Part shown: one piece after another, positions 47,745-55,903 of the stretch
Numbering within the stretch: the first letter of the stretch is position 1
Layout: every line of letters begins with the position of its first letter
Source: Mycolicibacterium peregrinum
GTDB taxonomy: Bacteria > Actinomycetota > Actinomycetes > Mycobacteriales > Mycobacteriaceae
DNA: 64,000 nt
Reading direction: 5' to 3'
Assembly (NCBI RefSeq): GCF_002102345.1
Contig: NZ_LQPP01000016.1
Span: 186,001 to 250,000 of the forward strand
The notes under the pieces: model-generated
What the model was told of the DNA's origin: nothing
What the model saw: the letters and a program-made list of their open reading frames with translations, nothing else
Database searches by the model: none
Translations under genes and position numbers: made by a program

Positions 47745-47787
47745 AGTCAGCGGCACGGATCGAGCACGAGGTTTCGGTGGCCCGGGC

Positions 47788-48723
47788 TCAACGTGCCGAG
47801 GCGATGTGGCTGAGCAGTTCGCGCACCGCTCCGGCGGGCGGGGTGCGGCCACCCGACCAGATGGCGCGAAGTTCGCGGTGCAGATCCAGTCCGGCGACGG
47901 GTACCTCGCGCAGCCGGCCCAGGGTGAGATCGTCTTCGACGGCCAGCCGGCTCATTACGGCGGGCCCGGCCCCGGCCAGCACCGCCGCACGCATCGCGGT
48001 CGCCGAGGACAATTCGATCGCGGGGTCGGCCTGCCGGCTCGACTGACCCAGCGTGGACCGCAGCGCAGAACTGAGGGCATCCCTGGTGCCCGAACCGGTT
48101 TCCCTTGACACCAAAGGTGTTTCGCTGAGTTCGACGGGGCTGACCGGGGCGGATCTGCGGGCCCACTTGTGATCCGGGGGCACCACTGCGACCAGCTCGT
48201 CATGGGCGATCACCCGGCTGTGCAGTCCGGTCGGCACGCCAGGGGATTCGATGAAGCCGAGGTCGGCCGACCCGTCCTGGACGGCGGCGATCACCTGATC
48301 GCTGTTGGCCGCGGTGAGGATGACCTCGGGTGCGTTCACTCCGCGGCGTGCCGCGTCGGCCTGTAGCGACACCAGCCAGCGCGGCATGAGTTGTTCGGCG
48401 ATGGTGAGGCTGGCCGCGACGGTGACGCGATCGCGACTCTCGGTACGCATCGAGGCCAGCCCGGCGTCCACCCGCCCCGCGACGTCGAGCAATTGGTCGG
48501 CCCACTCGGCGACCACCGCACCGGCCGCGGTCAGCTGCGAACCGCGGGGGCTGCGCTGTACCAGCCGCACTCCAGTCTGCGATTCGATCGAGGCCAGCCG
48601 CGCGGACACCGCCTGTTGGGTGAGACCCAGCTCACGCCCGGCGGCTCCGATGCTGCCGGTGCGCGCGATCGCCAGCAGCACTTCGAACGCTGCCAGCTCG
48701 GGCATCCTGGGGCTGAGCGGCAT
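47788..48723 (-). CDS. LysR-family transcriptional regulator
   Basis: A 311-residue LysR protein. N-terminal winged helix: LAAFEVLLAIARTGSIGAAGRELGLTQQAVSARLASIESQTGVRLVQR. The effector domain follows (VTVAASLTIAEQLMPRWLVSLQ, DLGFIESPGVPTGLHSRVIAHDELVAVVPPDH). It is convergent with the TDT transporter and divergent from the aromatic leader peptide, so it could act on either. ATG at 48723. Confidence 0.9.
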   Translation of the reverse strand: MPLSPRMPELAAFEVLLAIARTGSIGAAGRELGLTQQAVSARLASIESQTGVRLVQRSPRGSQLTAAGAVVAEWADQLLDVAGRVDAGLASMRTESRDRVTVAASLTIAEQLMPRWLVSLQADAARRGVNAPEVILTAANSDQVIAAVQDGSADLGFIESPGVPTGLHSRVIAHDELVAVVPPDHKWARRSAPVSPVELSETPLVSRETGSGTRDALSSALRSTLGQSSRQADPAIELSSATAMRAAVLAGAGPAVMSRLAVEDDLTLGRLREVPVAGLDLHRELRAIWSGGRTPPAGAVRELLSHIASAR

Positions 48724-48797
48724 GCCCAGGATCGTAGGGTCTGGTCACAAATGACGGTTGTGAACGCACCGGTTGGGGCGTCGCGCCGGACGTGGTG

Positions 48798-48803
48798 TAG
48801 CCT
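48798..48803 (+). promoter_or_regulatory. -10 element of aromatic leader transcript
   Basis: TAGCCT stands seven bases before the GTG of the leader peptide, the spacing of a leaderless mycobacterial transcript. No strong -35 is seen. Confidence 0.55.
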
Positions 48804-48810
48804 GGCCGAC

Positions 48811-48885
48811 GTGACTATCGGCGTGTGTGCCAGCTATTGGCGCTTTATCGAGGCTCCGGGCGGAGCCGATAAAGCGCAGCACTAA
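48811..48885 (+). CDS. Leader peptide for DAHP synthase attenuation
   Basis: A 24-residue reading frame, GTG to TAA, right after a -10 element. It contains S-Y-W-R-F at residues 8-12, that is Tyr, Trp and Phe codons almost side by side, the three end products controlled by the gene that follows. The codons for Tyr (48835-48837) and Trp (48838-48840) touch the 5' edge of a long stem-loop at 48840-48877. A ribosome held up for charged aromatic tRNA would stop there and change the fold. I infer a ribosome-mediated attenuator, like those known upstream of trp and, from memory, aroF in corynebacteria. Confidence 0.75.
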   Translation: MTIGVCASYWRFIEAPGGADKAQH

Positions 48886-48988
48886 GCACGCATCCACCCG
48901 GAGCCCAGGCAGTGACCATCGGTCGCTGCCTTTCGTCGTTACAGGGCGCCGGAACTCTTGCAGGTGCCCACCACCAGGAAGGCACCTG
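48840..48988 (+). promoter_or_regulatory. Attenuator stem-loops before DAHP synthase
   Basis: Three hairpins follow one another. H1: GCGCTTTATC (48840-48849) with 48868-48877, continued by GGCTCC (48852-48857) with GGAGCC (48862-48867). H2: AGGCAGTGACC (48907-48917) with GGTCGCTGCCT (48921-48931, one G-U pair), then TTCGTCGTT, like a terminator. H3: CAGGTGCC (48961-48968) with GGCACCTG (48981-48988), which takes in part of the AGGAAGG ribosome site (48976-48982). As an alternative, GGCTCCGGG (48852-48860) pairs perfectly with CCCGGAGCC (48897-48905), which breaks H1. Confidence 0.7.
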
Positions 48989-48992
48989 AAAA

Positions 48993-50051
48993 ATGAACTT
49001 GGCGCAGATCGCCAACGCCCCAGCTACCTCGGACCGACGGGTTCGCAGTTTCAGCGCGATTCCCAGCCCGCACGATGTGCTGACCGAATTCCCGCTGGGG
49101 GAGCGCCGCGCGGAGCGGGTGGCCCGCGACCGCGATGAGATCGCCGACATCCTGGCAGGTCGGGACGACCGGCTGCTGGTCGTCGTCGGCCCGTGTTCGG
49201 TGCACGATCCCGCGGCCGCGCTGGAGTACGCCAGCCGCCTGGTGAAGGTGGCCGATGAGCTCAAAGATCAGCTCAAGATCGTCATGCGGGTGTACTTCGA
49301 GAAGCCGCGCACCACGATCGGCTGGAAGGGTCTGATCAACGACCCCGGCATGGACGGCACCTACGACGTCGCGCGTGGACTCCGGGTGGCCCGTCGACTG
49401 CTGCTCGACATCATCGACATCGGACTGCCCGTCGGCTGCGAGTTCCTGGAACCGACCAGCCCGCAGTACATTGCCGACGCCGTCGCGTGGGGAGCCATCG
49501 GTGCCAGGACCACCGAGTCGCAGGTGCATCGCCAGTTGGCGTCGGGCCTGTCGATGCCGGTCGGGTTCAAGAACGGCACCGATGGAAACATCCAGGTCGC
49601 GGTCGACGGCGTGAAAGCAGCTGCCGCTCAACATGTCTTCTTCGGGATGGACGATATGGGCCGCGGTGCGCTGGTGAACACCGCAGGCAACGAGGACTGC
49701 CACGTGATCCTGCGTGGTGGCACCGCGGGACCGAACTACGGCGCCGACGCGGTGGCCGCTACCGCGGCCAAGCTGAGCGGCGCCGGCCTGCCCGGCCGTG
49801 TGGTGATCGATTGCAGCCACGCCAATTCCGGCAAGGATCACGTCCGTCAGGCGGTGGTGGCCACCGAGGTCGCTCAGATGGTGCGTGACGGTCTGCCGGT
49901 CAGCGGTGTGATGCTGGAGAGCTTCCTGGTCGCCGGGGCACAGTCGCCCGAGGCACGGCCGCTCACCTACGGTCAGTCGGTCACCGACAAGTGCATGGAT
50001 TGGGACGCAACCGATCTGGTGCTGCGCGAGCTTGCCAGGCGCGAGGGCTAG
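48993..50051 (+). CDS. 3-deoxy-7-phosphoheptulonate synthase, type I
   Basis: A 352-residue type I (AroF/AroG/AroH-like) DAHP synthase that joins phosphoenolpyruvate and erythrose-4-phosphate, the first shikimate step, in the cytosol. Motifs: LVVVGPCSVHDP, MRVYFEKPRTTIGWKGLINDP, WGAIGARTTESQVHRQLASGLSMPVGFKNGTDG, HVILRGG and VIDCSHANSGK. M. tuberculosis relies on a type II enzyme, so this is probably a second isozyme. AGGAAGG lies ten bases before the ATG, partly within a hairpin. An aromatic-rich leader peptide and stem-loops precede it, pointing to control by aromatic amino-acid supply. Confidence 0.95.
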   Translation: MNLAQIANAPATSDRRVRSFSAIPSPHDVLTEFPLGERRAERVARDRDEIADILAGRDDRLLVVVGPCSVHDPAAALEYASRLVKVADELKDQLKIVMRVYFEKPRTTIGWKGLINDPGMDGTYDVARGLRVARRLLLDIIDIGLPVGCEFLEPTSPQYIADAVAWGAIGARTTESQVHRQLASGLSMPVGFKNGTDGNIQVAVDGVKAAAAQHVFFGMDDMGRGALVNTAGNEDCHVILRGGTAGPNYGADAVAATAAKLSGAGLPGRVVIDCSHANSGKDHVRQAVVATEVAQMVRDGLPVSGVMLESFLVAGAQSPEARPLTYGQSVTDKCMDWDATDLVLRELARREG

Positions 50052-50857
50052 CTTCCGCTCGGCTTGCGGTACCGGCCGCCGGGGTCGCGGTCGAACTTGG
50101 GCGGTTCGGCCGGGTCGAGTTCGATGAGGACGTCATCGTCGGTGTCGTGAGGCGCACCGAAGACCACGACACGTGAGCCGGCCAGCGGAACCCTGGAGTG
50201 ATGGGCGACCATGTTCGCCGTAACCACCCGACGTCCGATCGGGCCCTCGAACGCGACGGTGACGGTGAATTGAGGATCGTCCGCAGTCCACCGCTGCTTG
50301 AACTCCACATTGCGCAACTCGCCTGGTGAACGCACACCGTGCCGGCGCAGGGCGGCCAGCCGGTCTTGCCTGCGGCGGGTATAGCGGATGCCCTGCCAAG
50401 CCGCCGCGGTGGCCAGCGCCGCGGCGGCCGAGCAGAGCACGCTGACCAGCGCCAGGACCCCGCCGGTGACACCGCCGATCCACAGTGCGGCTACCAACAG
50501 GCCGACCGCGACGCCGGCGAGGGCGGGTATGACGGCCACCCGGTTGGCGGTACTGCGCTGGCCGAAAGTGTCGAGGGCCTCGTCGGCGAGGATGCCGGCG
50601 AGGATGGCCGGAAGAAACGAGCCGACGACCGCAGCGAGGCCCAACCAGGTCGACGGGTTGTGGGTCTGCATGCTGTGAATCCAGAATGCTGCGCCGACGG
50701 CGACCGGTACCCACAGGATGAAGTTGAGGACGGCGAAGAATCGCAGCGTTCCTGACGGTCGGGTGACGGGCACGGTGATGTGGCCGTGCTTTTCGACGGT
50801 GGAGAAGTGCGGCAGCGTGCTCTCCCATGTGGAGGACCGCGCGGTGTCACTGCTCAC
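50048..50857 (-). CDS. Four-helix membrane protein of unknown function
   Basis: A 269-residue protein with no family I recognise. Helices: TLRFFAVLNFILWVPVAVGAAFWI, STWLGLAAVVGSFLPAILAGILA, NRVAVIPALAGVAVGLLVAALWIGGV and VLALVSVLCSAAAALATAAAW. A cytosolic C-terminal domain of about 95 residues follows (VEFKQRWTADDPQFTVTVAFEGPIGRRVVTANMVAHHSRVPLAGSRVVVFGAP), probably a beta barrel; it ends KFDRDPGGRYRKPSGS. GTG at 50857 follows GGGAG. Its stop shares CTAG with the DAHP synthase. Confidence 0.7.
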   Translation of the reverse strand: MSSDTARSSTWESTLPHFSTVEKHGHITVPVTRPSGTLRFFAVLNFILWVPVAVGAAFWIHSMQTHNPSTWLGLAAVVGSFLPAILAGILADEALDTFGQRSTANRVAVIPALAGVAVGLLVAALWIGGVTGGVLALVSVLCSAAAALATAAAWQGIRYTRRRQDRLAALRRHGVRSPGELRNVEFKQRWTADDPQFTVTVAFEGPIGRRVVTANMVAHHSRVPLAGSRVVVFGAPHDTDDDVLIELDPAEPPKFDRDPGGRYRKPSGS

Positions 50858-50974
50858 CTGGTGCTCCCTTCCAACGGAATCACCAGTATTGGCATGACCT
50901 CCCGGAGGTCGCGCGTCGTGGACGGAAGATCACGCGGGTTCTCACGAATTACTCACCGCCTCAACATGGATCGG

Positions 50975-52564
50975 TTAGGCATCATCCTCTGTCGCCAGCG
51001 CGGCGTCCGCCCCGGGCTGCCAGCTGCCCGGCATCATCGGGACCGTCGTTCCGTCGCCGAAGGCGTCGTCGGCCAACGTGGTCAGTCCGGCCGGTCCGGC
51101 CACAGTCGATTTCACTGCGGTTCCGGTGAATCCGAGGTTTCCGGCCCCACTCTCGGAGGCGCTCGTGTTGGCGGGTTGCTCGGGCGGCGGTGCGGCGACA
51201 CCGTCGGCCGTCATGAACTCATAGCGGTACCCGCGGTCCTTGGCGGTTCCGCCACGTCGCTTACGGGCCTGCGACCGGCGTTTGTTGATCGCCGCGGCTG
51301 TGGCGGCGGCCGCGGCGGACGCGCCTACGGAGTCCGAAGCCTTGGCGGTGGCGCTGTACCGCGACGTCGCGCCGTGACCGAATCCGGCACCCCCGCCCGG
51401 CACCGCATACAGCGAAGTCTCGGTCCCGGCGGGCATCGGAGTGGGAGTCGACGGTGCGGGGGCGGTGGGAGCCGAGGTGGGTGCGGGCGCGGGTGCGGCG
51501 CCCGCACCCACCGATGCCGGCGCCGCGGAGCCGGGCATCGCGGCGACCGCGGGCGGTTCGGCGCGGGCAATCTCCTCGGCCGGCGCGTCGATCGGAATGT
51601 CGTAGGCCTGGGCCAGCCCGACGATCCCGAGTAGTCCGAGCATGGCCGGGGACGCGGCCGCGACCGCAGCGGCGTACAGCGGAGTGCCCAGTACAGCGAA
51701 GACGGCCGTGTACGCACCGAGGAAGAACACGTTGATGTAGGTGCTGAACAACAAGGACGGGTCGGCGATGATCTCGGCGAGGACCTGTGGGATTCGCCAG
51801 GGCTCGAGAATGAATTCCCTGAGCTGGTCGTACATCCCGTAGAAATGCTCAGACTGCTCGGCCAGCCAGTTCCCGATCGGATCGTTGGCCTTGATCCACT
51901 CGATGAACTCCTCATACGAACTGAGCACATCGCTCAGGCTGAGGGAAGAGCCCGATTCGCCGGCCCGGGCCACGGCGGCAGACTGCATCATCGTCGCCGA
52001 CCCGGAGCCCGCTTCCACGACCCCCGGCGCCAGCAGTACGGGTGCCGCCGTGGATGGCGGCGCGGTCGCCACCGCAACCTCCGTGGATGCCTGGTAGACC
52101 GTCATCGTGGTCGCGGCCTGAATCCACATGCGGACGTAGTCGGCCTCGTTGACCGCGATGGGCACGGTGTTGATCCCGAAGAAGTTGGTGGCCACCAGCA
52201 CACCGAGGGTCGTGCGGTTGGCCGCGAGTTCGGCCAGCGTCGGCATCGCTGCCAGGGCAGCGGTGTAGGAGGCCGCCGCGGTCTCGATCTGGGCGGCCAC
52301 CCGTGCGCTACTGGCGCTCGTGGCACCCAGCCAGGCCAGGTAGGGCAGGTGTGCGACCGCATACCGCTCGGCGCTGGGACCCTCCCACGCCGCGGCCTGT
52401 ACCGTTCCCATCAGCGTTGTCAATTCAGTTGCGGCCGAGGAGTATTCGGTACTCAGGGAGGTCCATGCCCCCGCCGCCGCCAGCAGTGGCCCGGCGCCCG
52501 GACCGCTGCTGAGCAGAGCTGAATGCACTTCGGGCGGCAACGCCATCCACACCGGGGCGGTCAT
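50975..52564 (-). CDS. PPE family protein, PPE37-like, PPW subfamily
   Basis: A 529-residue PPE protein. The N-terminal 180 residues are the PPE domain: [98 protein letters not shown]. The wording follows M. tuberculosis PPE37 closely from memory. The C-terminus has GFTGT and PMMPGSW, matching the GFxGT and PxxPxxW marks of the PPE-PPW group. No PE or Esx partner gene is adjacent. An IdeR box (52707-52725) lies upstream and a haem oxygenase gene comes next, suggesting a surface role in haem-iron uptake. Confidence 0.9.
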   Translation of the reverse strand: MTAPVWMALPPEVHSALLSSGPGAGPLLAAAGAWTSLSTEYSSAATELTTLMGTVQAAAWEGPSAERYAVAHLPYLAWLGATSASSARVAAQIETAAASYTAALAAMPTLAELAANRTTLGVLVATNFFGINTVPIAVNEADYVRMWIQAATTMTVYQASTEVAVATAPPSTAAPVLLAPGVVEAGSGSATMMQSAAVARAGESGSSLSLSDVLSSYEEFIEWIKANDPIGNWLAEQSEHFYGMYDQLREFILEPWRIPQVLAEIIADPSLLFSTYINVFFLGAYTAVFAVLGTPLYAAAVAAASPAMLGLLGIVGLAQAYDIPIDAPAEEIARAEPPAVAAMPGSAAPASVGAGAAPAPAPTSAPTAPAPSTPTPMPAGTETSLYAVPGGGAGFGHGATSRYSATAKASDSVGASAAAAATAAAINKRRSQARKRRGGTAKDRGYRYEFMTADGVAAPPPEQPANTSASESGAGNLGFTGTAVKSTVAGPAGLTTLADDAFGDGTTVPMMPGSWQPGADAALATEDDA

Positions 52565-52632
52565 CGCAGGCCGCCCAAGAGGGGCGAAGTGGCGTCGTTT
52601 GCCGGCGGAGGGACGGGGGTGCAGATAGTCAT
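52561..52632 (-). CDS. Small upstream ORF coupled to the PPE gene
   Basis: A 23-codon frame (ATG at 52632) rich in Pro and ending LLGGLR, whose TGA overlaps the PPE ATG (ATGA). Such coupling suggests a translated leader that delivers ribosomes to the PPE start, which has little ribosome site of its own. Its own start also lacks a good ribosome site, so this is tentative. No domain is visible. Confidence 0.4.
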   Translation of the reverse strand: MTICTPVPPPANDATSPLLGGLR

Positions 52633-52706
52633 CGCGTTGTCCGGGATGCAGCGCGTGCCGGCGGCCCGGTTCTCCTCTCGATCGCTTTGCTCCCCCAGTG
52701 GCTAAG

Positions 52707-52725
52707 TATGGTTAGCATAAGCTAA
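52707..52725 (-). promoter_or_regulatory. IdeR iron box upstream of PPE gene
   Basis: On the minus strand TTAGCTTATGCTAACCATA matches the IdeR/DtxR 19-base consensus TTAGGTTAGGCTAACCTAA at 15 positions, and its core is the palindrome GTTAGC-N4-GCTAAC. TATGCT inside it could be the -10 of the PPE transcript, so Fe-IdeR binding would repress it. Confidence 0.7.
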
Positions 52726-52792
52726 CTTCTGCCGATTTGGGGTATGTAATTCCTATGTGGTCGGCACCATCGTCAGTTCGTGTGTGCGCGGG

Positions 52793-53446
52793 TCAGCGGC
52801 GGTAAGCGGGCAGGTTGGCGGTGAGTTCGTCGAACAGTGCCTGGTTCAGTGCGAAGGCAACCTTGACCTCGTCGACGACGCGGTCGATGCCGTCCTGATC
52901 GAGGTCGAGGCCGTCGAGTCGGGCCCGGTAGGCGTCCTTGTACGGCTTGGGGCGCATCGGGAATTCGTAGAACGACAGGCCGGCACCGTCCAGGTCGAAG
53001 GACCGGTCGAGCACTCGACCGATGGCCTGGCCGCCGGACAGGTCGCCGAGGTAGCGGGTGTAGTGGTGGGCCAGAAGTGCTCCGCTCCAATTGGATTCGG
53101 CGATCCGGGTGCAGTAGGCCTGGGCGGCGGGGGAGTCGACCTCGCGTGCTGAACCCGGAGCCCAATGGTCGAGGTCGGCGTCGATGGTGGCCAACCGTTC
53201 CAGCATCGGATCATGGAACGTGCCGACGACCGGGTCAGTCCGTCGGGCTCGGACGGTGTCCTCCAGGGTGCGATAGACCGCGCGCAGTCGCAGCAGGTAA
53301 TCGACGTAGCCCTGGCCGTTGACCCGCCCGCTGAGCAACTCCGACATGAACGACGACTGCTCGGCGGCCTCGTGCTCGCTTCGCGAGTCCTCGCGCATGG
53401 CGACGGACAGCGATCGGACGGACTCGGGGGCGACGGCGCTCGGCAT
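52793..53446 (-). CDS. Haem oxygenase (HmuO/HO-1 type)
   Basis: A 217-residue haem oxygenase that opens haem to biliverdin, CO and iron. The proximal haem ligand is the His in SRSEHEAAEQSSF near residue 25. The signature LLAHHYTRYLGDLSGGQAIGRVL near residue 125 carries the distal helix glycines and the Asp that orders water. Length fits HmuO. It is not the MhuD type known from M. tuberculosis. A TetR gene lies upstream on the same strand with a two-site operator between, and the PPE37-like gene lies downstream. Confidence 0.95.
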   Translation of the reverse strand: MPSAVAPESVRSLSVAMREDSRSEHEAAEQSSFMSELLSGRVNGQGYVDYLLRLRAVYRTLEDTVRARRTDPVVGTFHDPMLERLATIDADLDHWAPGSAREVDSPAAQAYCTRIAESNWSGALLAHHYTRYLGDLSGGQAIGRVLDRSFDLDGAGLSFYEFPMRPKPYKDAYRARLDGLDLDQDGIDRVVDEVKVAFALNQALFDELTANLPAYRR

Positions 53447-53469
53447 ACTCTGGCTCCAGGTGTTTTAAC

Positions 53470-53502
53470 GACAGGTTGTCAACATCATGCCGACAATCTG
53501 TC
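53470..53502. promoter_or_regulatory. Double TetR-type operator upstream of haem oxygenase
   Basis: Two palindromes of the form GACANNNTGTC, GACAGGTTGTC (53470-53480) and GACAATCTGTC (53492-53502), have centres 22 bases apart, two helical turns. They lie 23 bases before the haem oxygenase ATG and just after the TetR gene, which is the likely binder. Confidence 0.65.
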
Positions 53503-53537
53503 AGGAAACCTAGCACCGGGTCGCGCGCCGTGGGGAC

Positions 53538-54104
53538 CTACGTTTTGGCGGACAGTGCGCGCAGGACAAACTGCTCGATGGCGGCCACCGGAAGATGACG
53601 TGGCGCCAGGCACGCATGGATCAGTGACATGGTGGCGGCCTCGTCGTCGACGACGAACTTCCCGTCGGCCACACCCTGCACGAGGATCTCGCGCAGCACA
53701 TCCTCCACCGCCACCACGTGATCGCGGATGGCCAGCATGGTCTCGTTCGACAAGGCGCCATAGAGCTGCATGCCCATGCCCATGTGGAATTCTTGCCCGG
53801 CTTCGAGCTGGTGCCGGATGTAAACCCCAAGTCTCCCAACGGGATCGTCCACCTCGGACAGGGCATTGCGCAGCCCGTCGAGGTGGCGGCTCGTCTCATG
53901 GGACGCGAATGCGATCACCACCGACTCTTTGTCCGGGAAGTGGTGATAGATCGCGGTCCGCCCGATGCCGGCCTCGGCCGCGAGTTTGGCCATGGTGATC
54001 GCGTCGAAACTGTGCTCGGTCATCAGGGCGGCGAATGCCTCGAAGATGCGCTGCTGGATCTGCTCGCGGTGTTCTTCGACCGATGAGGCGCTGATCCTGG
54101 GCAC
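53538..54104 (-). CDS. TetR-family transcriptional regulator
   Basis: A 188-residue regulator with the TetR helix-turn-helix at residues 15-60 (IFEAFAALMTEHSFDAITMAKLAAEAGIGRTAIYHHFPDKESVVIAFASHE) and an all-helical ligand domain (MGMGMQLYGALSNETMLAIRDH). It is transcribed toward the haem oxygenase gene, 91 bases away, over a paired palindromic operator, so it probably controls that gene in response to haem or another ligand. GTG at 54104. Confidence 0.9.
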   Translation of the reverse strand: MPRISASSVEEHREQIQQRIFEAFAALMTEHSFDAITMAKLAAEAGIGRTAIYHHFPDKESVVIAFASHETSRHLDGLRNALSEVDDPVGRLGVYIRHQLEAGQEFHMGMGMQLYGALSNETMLAIRDHVVAVEDVLREILVQGVADGKFVVDDEAATMSLIHACLAPRHLPVAAIEQFVLRALSAKT

Positions 54105-54221
54105 GCTCGAGTCTAACGCCCGCCCTGCCTGCGAATTCTGTTAGTCCAGCCTTAGCCGGCAGGTAGAGAACCCGCTGTCCACTACAGTCTCGATACCCAA
54201 CTGGATGAAGGGCGGTACTTC

Positions 54222-55892
54222 GTGCTGCGAACCTTGCGGGACGTACCCATCCCGGCGCCCGTGACGTCCGCGGCACGCACTCTGCATCCGGTCGGATTGG
54301 CCGTCGCGCTACTGTTCTTCGCCTGGTCGATGAGCCCGTCCCTGTTACCCCGGGCGTGGTATCTGCAGGGCGCCGCGACGGGTATCAGTGTCGGGATCGG
54401 ATACGGGCTGGGGTGCGCTACGGCGTGGGTCGTGCGGCGTTGCGGGATTAGTCCGCAATGGTCCCCGCGCACCCGACGGATCGGGTGGTGGACACTGGCC
54501 GGTGCCGCCGCCGTCACTGTCCCGACGTTCCTGATGCTCGGGTCATGGTGGCAGCAGATCGTGCGCGACCTGATCGGCATGCCACGTGCCGAGCGGTCGT
54601 TCTACCTCCTGGTGCTGTTCCTCGCTCTGGTGATCGCACTGGCGCTTGTGGCGATCGGACGTGGATTACGTTGGGCCACTCATTGTTTGACTGATGTCGG
54701 TGGCCGGTTCGTACCCGCTCCGGTGGCCCGGTTGGCTGCCGTGGTGATCGTGGTGACGCTGGTGGTGATGGGGCTCGACGGCGCCCTGCACCGCGGCCTG
54801 CTGAGCATGGCCGAACGTTCCGCGAAGGCCGCTGACAAGAGCACCGCGGAGGACGTGTCACAACCGAGCGCGCCGGAGCGTTCCGGTTCGCCGGCCTCGC
54901 CGCAGGCGTGGGAAACCCTCGGGCGCGAAGGCCGGAGTTTCGTGGCCGGTGGCCCCAGCGCCGAACAGATCTCGGCCGTGACCGGCGCGCCGGCGCGTAC
55001 GCCGATCCGGGTGTACGCCGGCCGCACCTCGGCCGACAGTGTCGAAGGCATCGCCGGTCAGGTGATCGCCGAACTGCACCGCACCCACGCCTTCGAGCGC
55101 AAGGTGCTGGCAGTGGTGACCACCACCGGGCGCGGCTGGGTGAACCCGAATGTGGCGGCCGCCCTCGAGTACGTCAACGGCGGGGATACCGCGATCGCGT
55201 CGATGCAGTACTCATTCCTGCCCAGCGCACTGTCCTTCATCGCCGACCGGGAGACCCCACAGTTGGCAGGGCAGGCATTGTTCGACGCGGTGCACCGGGT
55301 CTGGGTGGCGCTGCCGGAGGTCAAACGGCCCAAACTGGTGGTGTTCGGGGAGAGCCTTGGTTCGTTCGGCGGCCAGTCGGCGTTCGCCTCCGGTGCCGAT
55401 ATCGTCAGCCGCACCGATGGCGCGTTGTTGGTGGGAACGCCCAACTTCGCGCAGCCGTGGGGGAGGCTCACCGCTGACCGGGATCCCGGCTCGCTGCAAC
55501 GGCTACCGGTGATCGACGGAGGACGCCATATCCGCTTCGCCTCGCGGACCTCCGATGTGAATCTCGCTGCGCCCTGGGAGTTCCCGCGCGTGGTGTTCTG
55601 GCAGCACGCCAGCGATCCGATCACATGGTGGTCGTTCGACCTGCTGCTGCACCGGCCGGACTGGTTGCGGGAACCGCTGGGGCCCGACGTGGACCCCGGG
55701 ATGCGCTGGCTACCGTTGGTCACCTTCTGGCAGGTCACGCTGGACATGATTTTCTCCGCCGACGTGCCCTACGGGTATGGGCATGCGTTCGGCCCGGATG
55801 CCGCTGACCTGTGGGTCGACATCCTCGCGCCGAAGGGTTGGGATCCCGCACTGACCCAGCGGATTCAGGACGCGATCGGCCGCTTCGCGTAG
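54222..55892 (+). CDS. Membrane alpha/beta hydrolase, Abhydrolase_9 family
   Basis: A 556-residue protein of the DUF2404-like mycobacterial family (Rv1069c type). Four to five transmembrane helices occupy residues 20-205, then a hydrolase domain with VVFGESLGSFGGQSAFASGAD, where GESLG is the nucleophile elbow near residue 385. The rest includes HADP-type DPITWWSFDLLL and a final VDILAPKGWDPALTQRIQDAI. Expected to act at the membrane face on lipid esters; the substrate is unknown. GTG at 54222 follows GAAGGGCGG. Confidence 0.85.
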   Translation: MLRTLRDVPIPAPVTSAARTLHPVGLAVALLFFAWSMSPSLLPRAWYLQGAATGISVGIGYGLGCATAWVVRRCGISPQWSPRTRRIGWWTLAGAAAVTVPTFLMLGSWWQQIVRDLIGMPRAERSFYLLVLFLALVIALALVAIGRGLRWATHCLTDVGGRFVPAPVARLAAVVIVVTLVVMGLDGALHRGLLSMAERSAKAADKSTAEDVSQPSAPERSGSPASPQAWETLGREGRSFVAGGPSAEQISAVTGAPARTPIRVYAGRTSADSVEGIAGQVIAELHRTHAFERKVLAVVTTTGRGWVNPNVAAALEYVNGGDTAIASMQYSFLPSALSFIADRETPQLAGQALFDAVHRVWVALPEVKRPKLVVFGESLGSFGGQSAFASGADIVSRTDGALLVGTPNFAQPWGRLTADRDPGSLQRLPVIDGGRHIRFASRTSDVNLAAPWEFPRVVFWQHASDPITWWSFDLLLHRPDWLREPLGPDVDPGMRWLPLVTFWQVTLDMIFSADVPYGYGHAFGPDAADLWVDILAPKGWDPALTQRIQDAIGRFA

Positions 55893-55903
55893 TCTGCGCG
55901 TTT

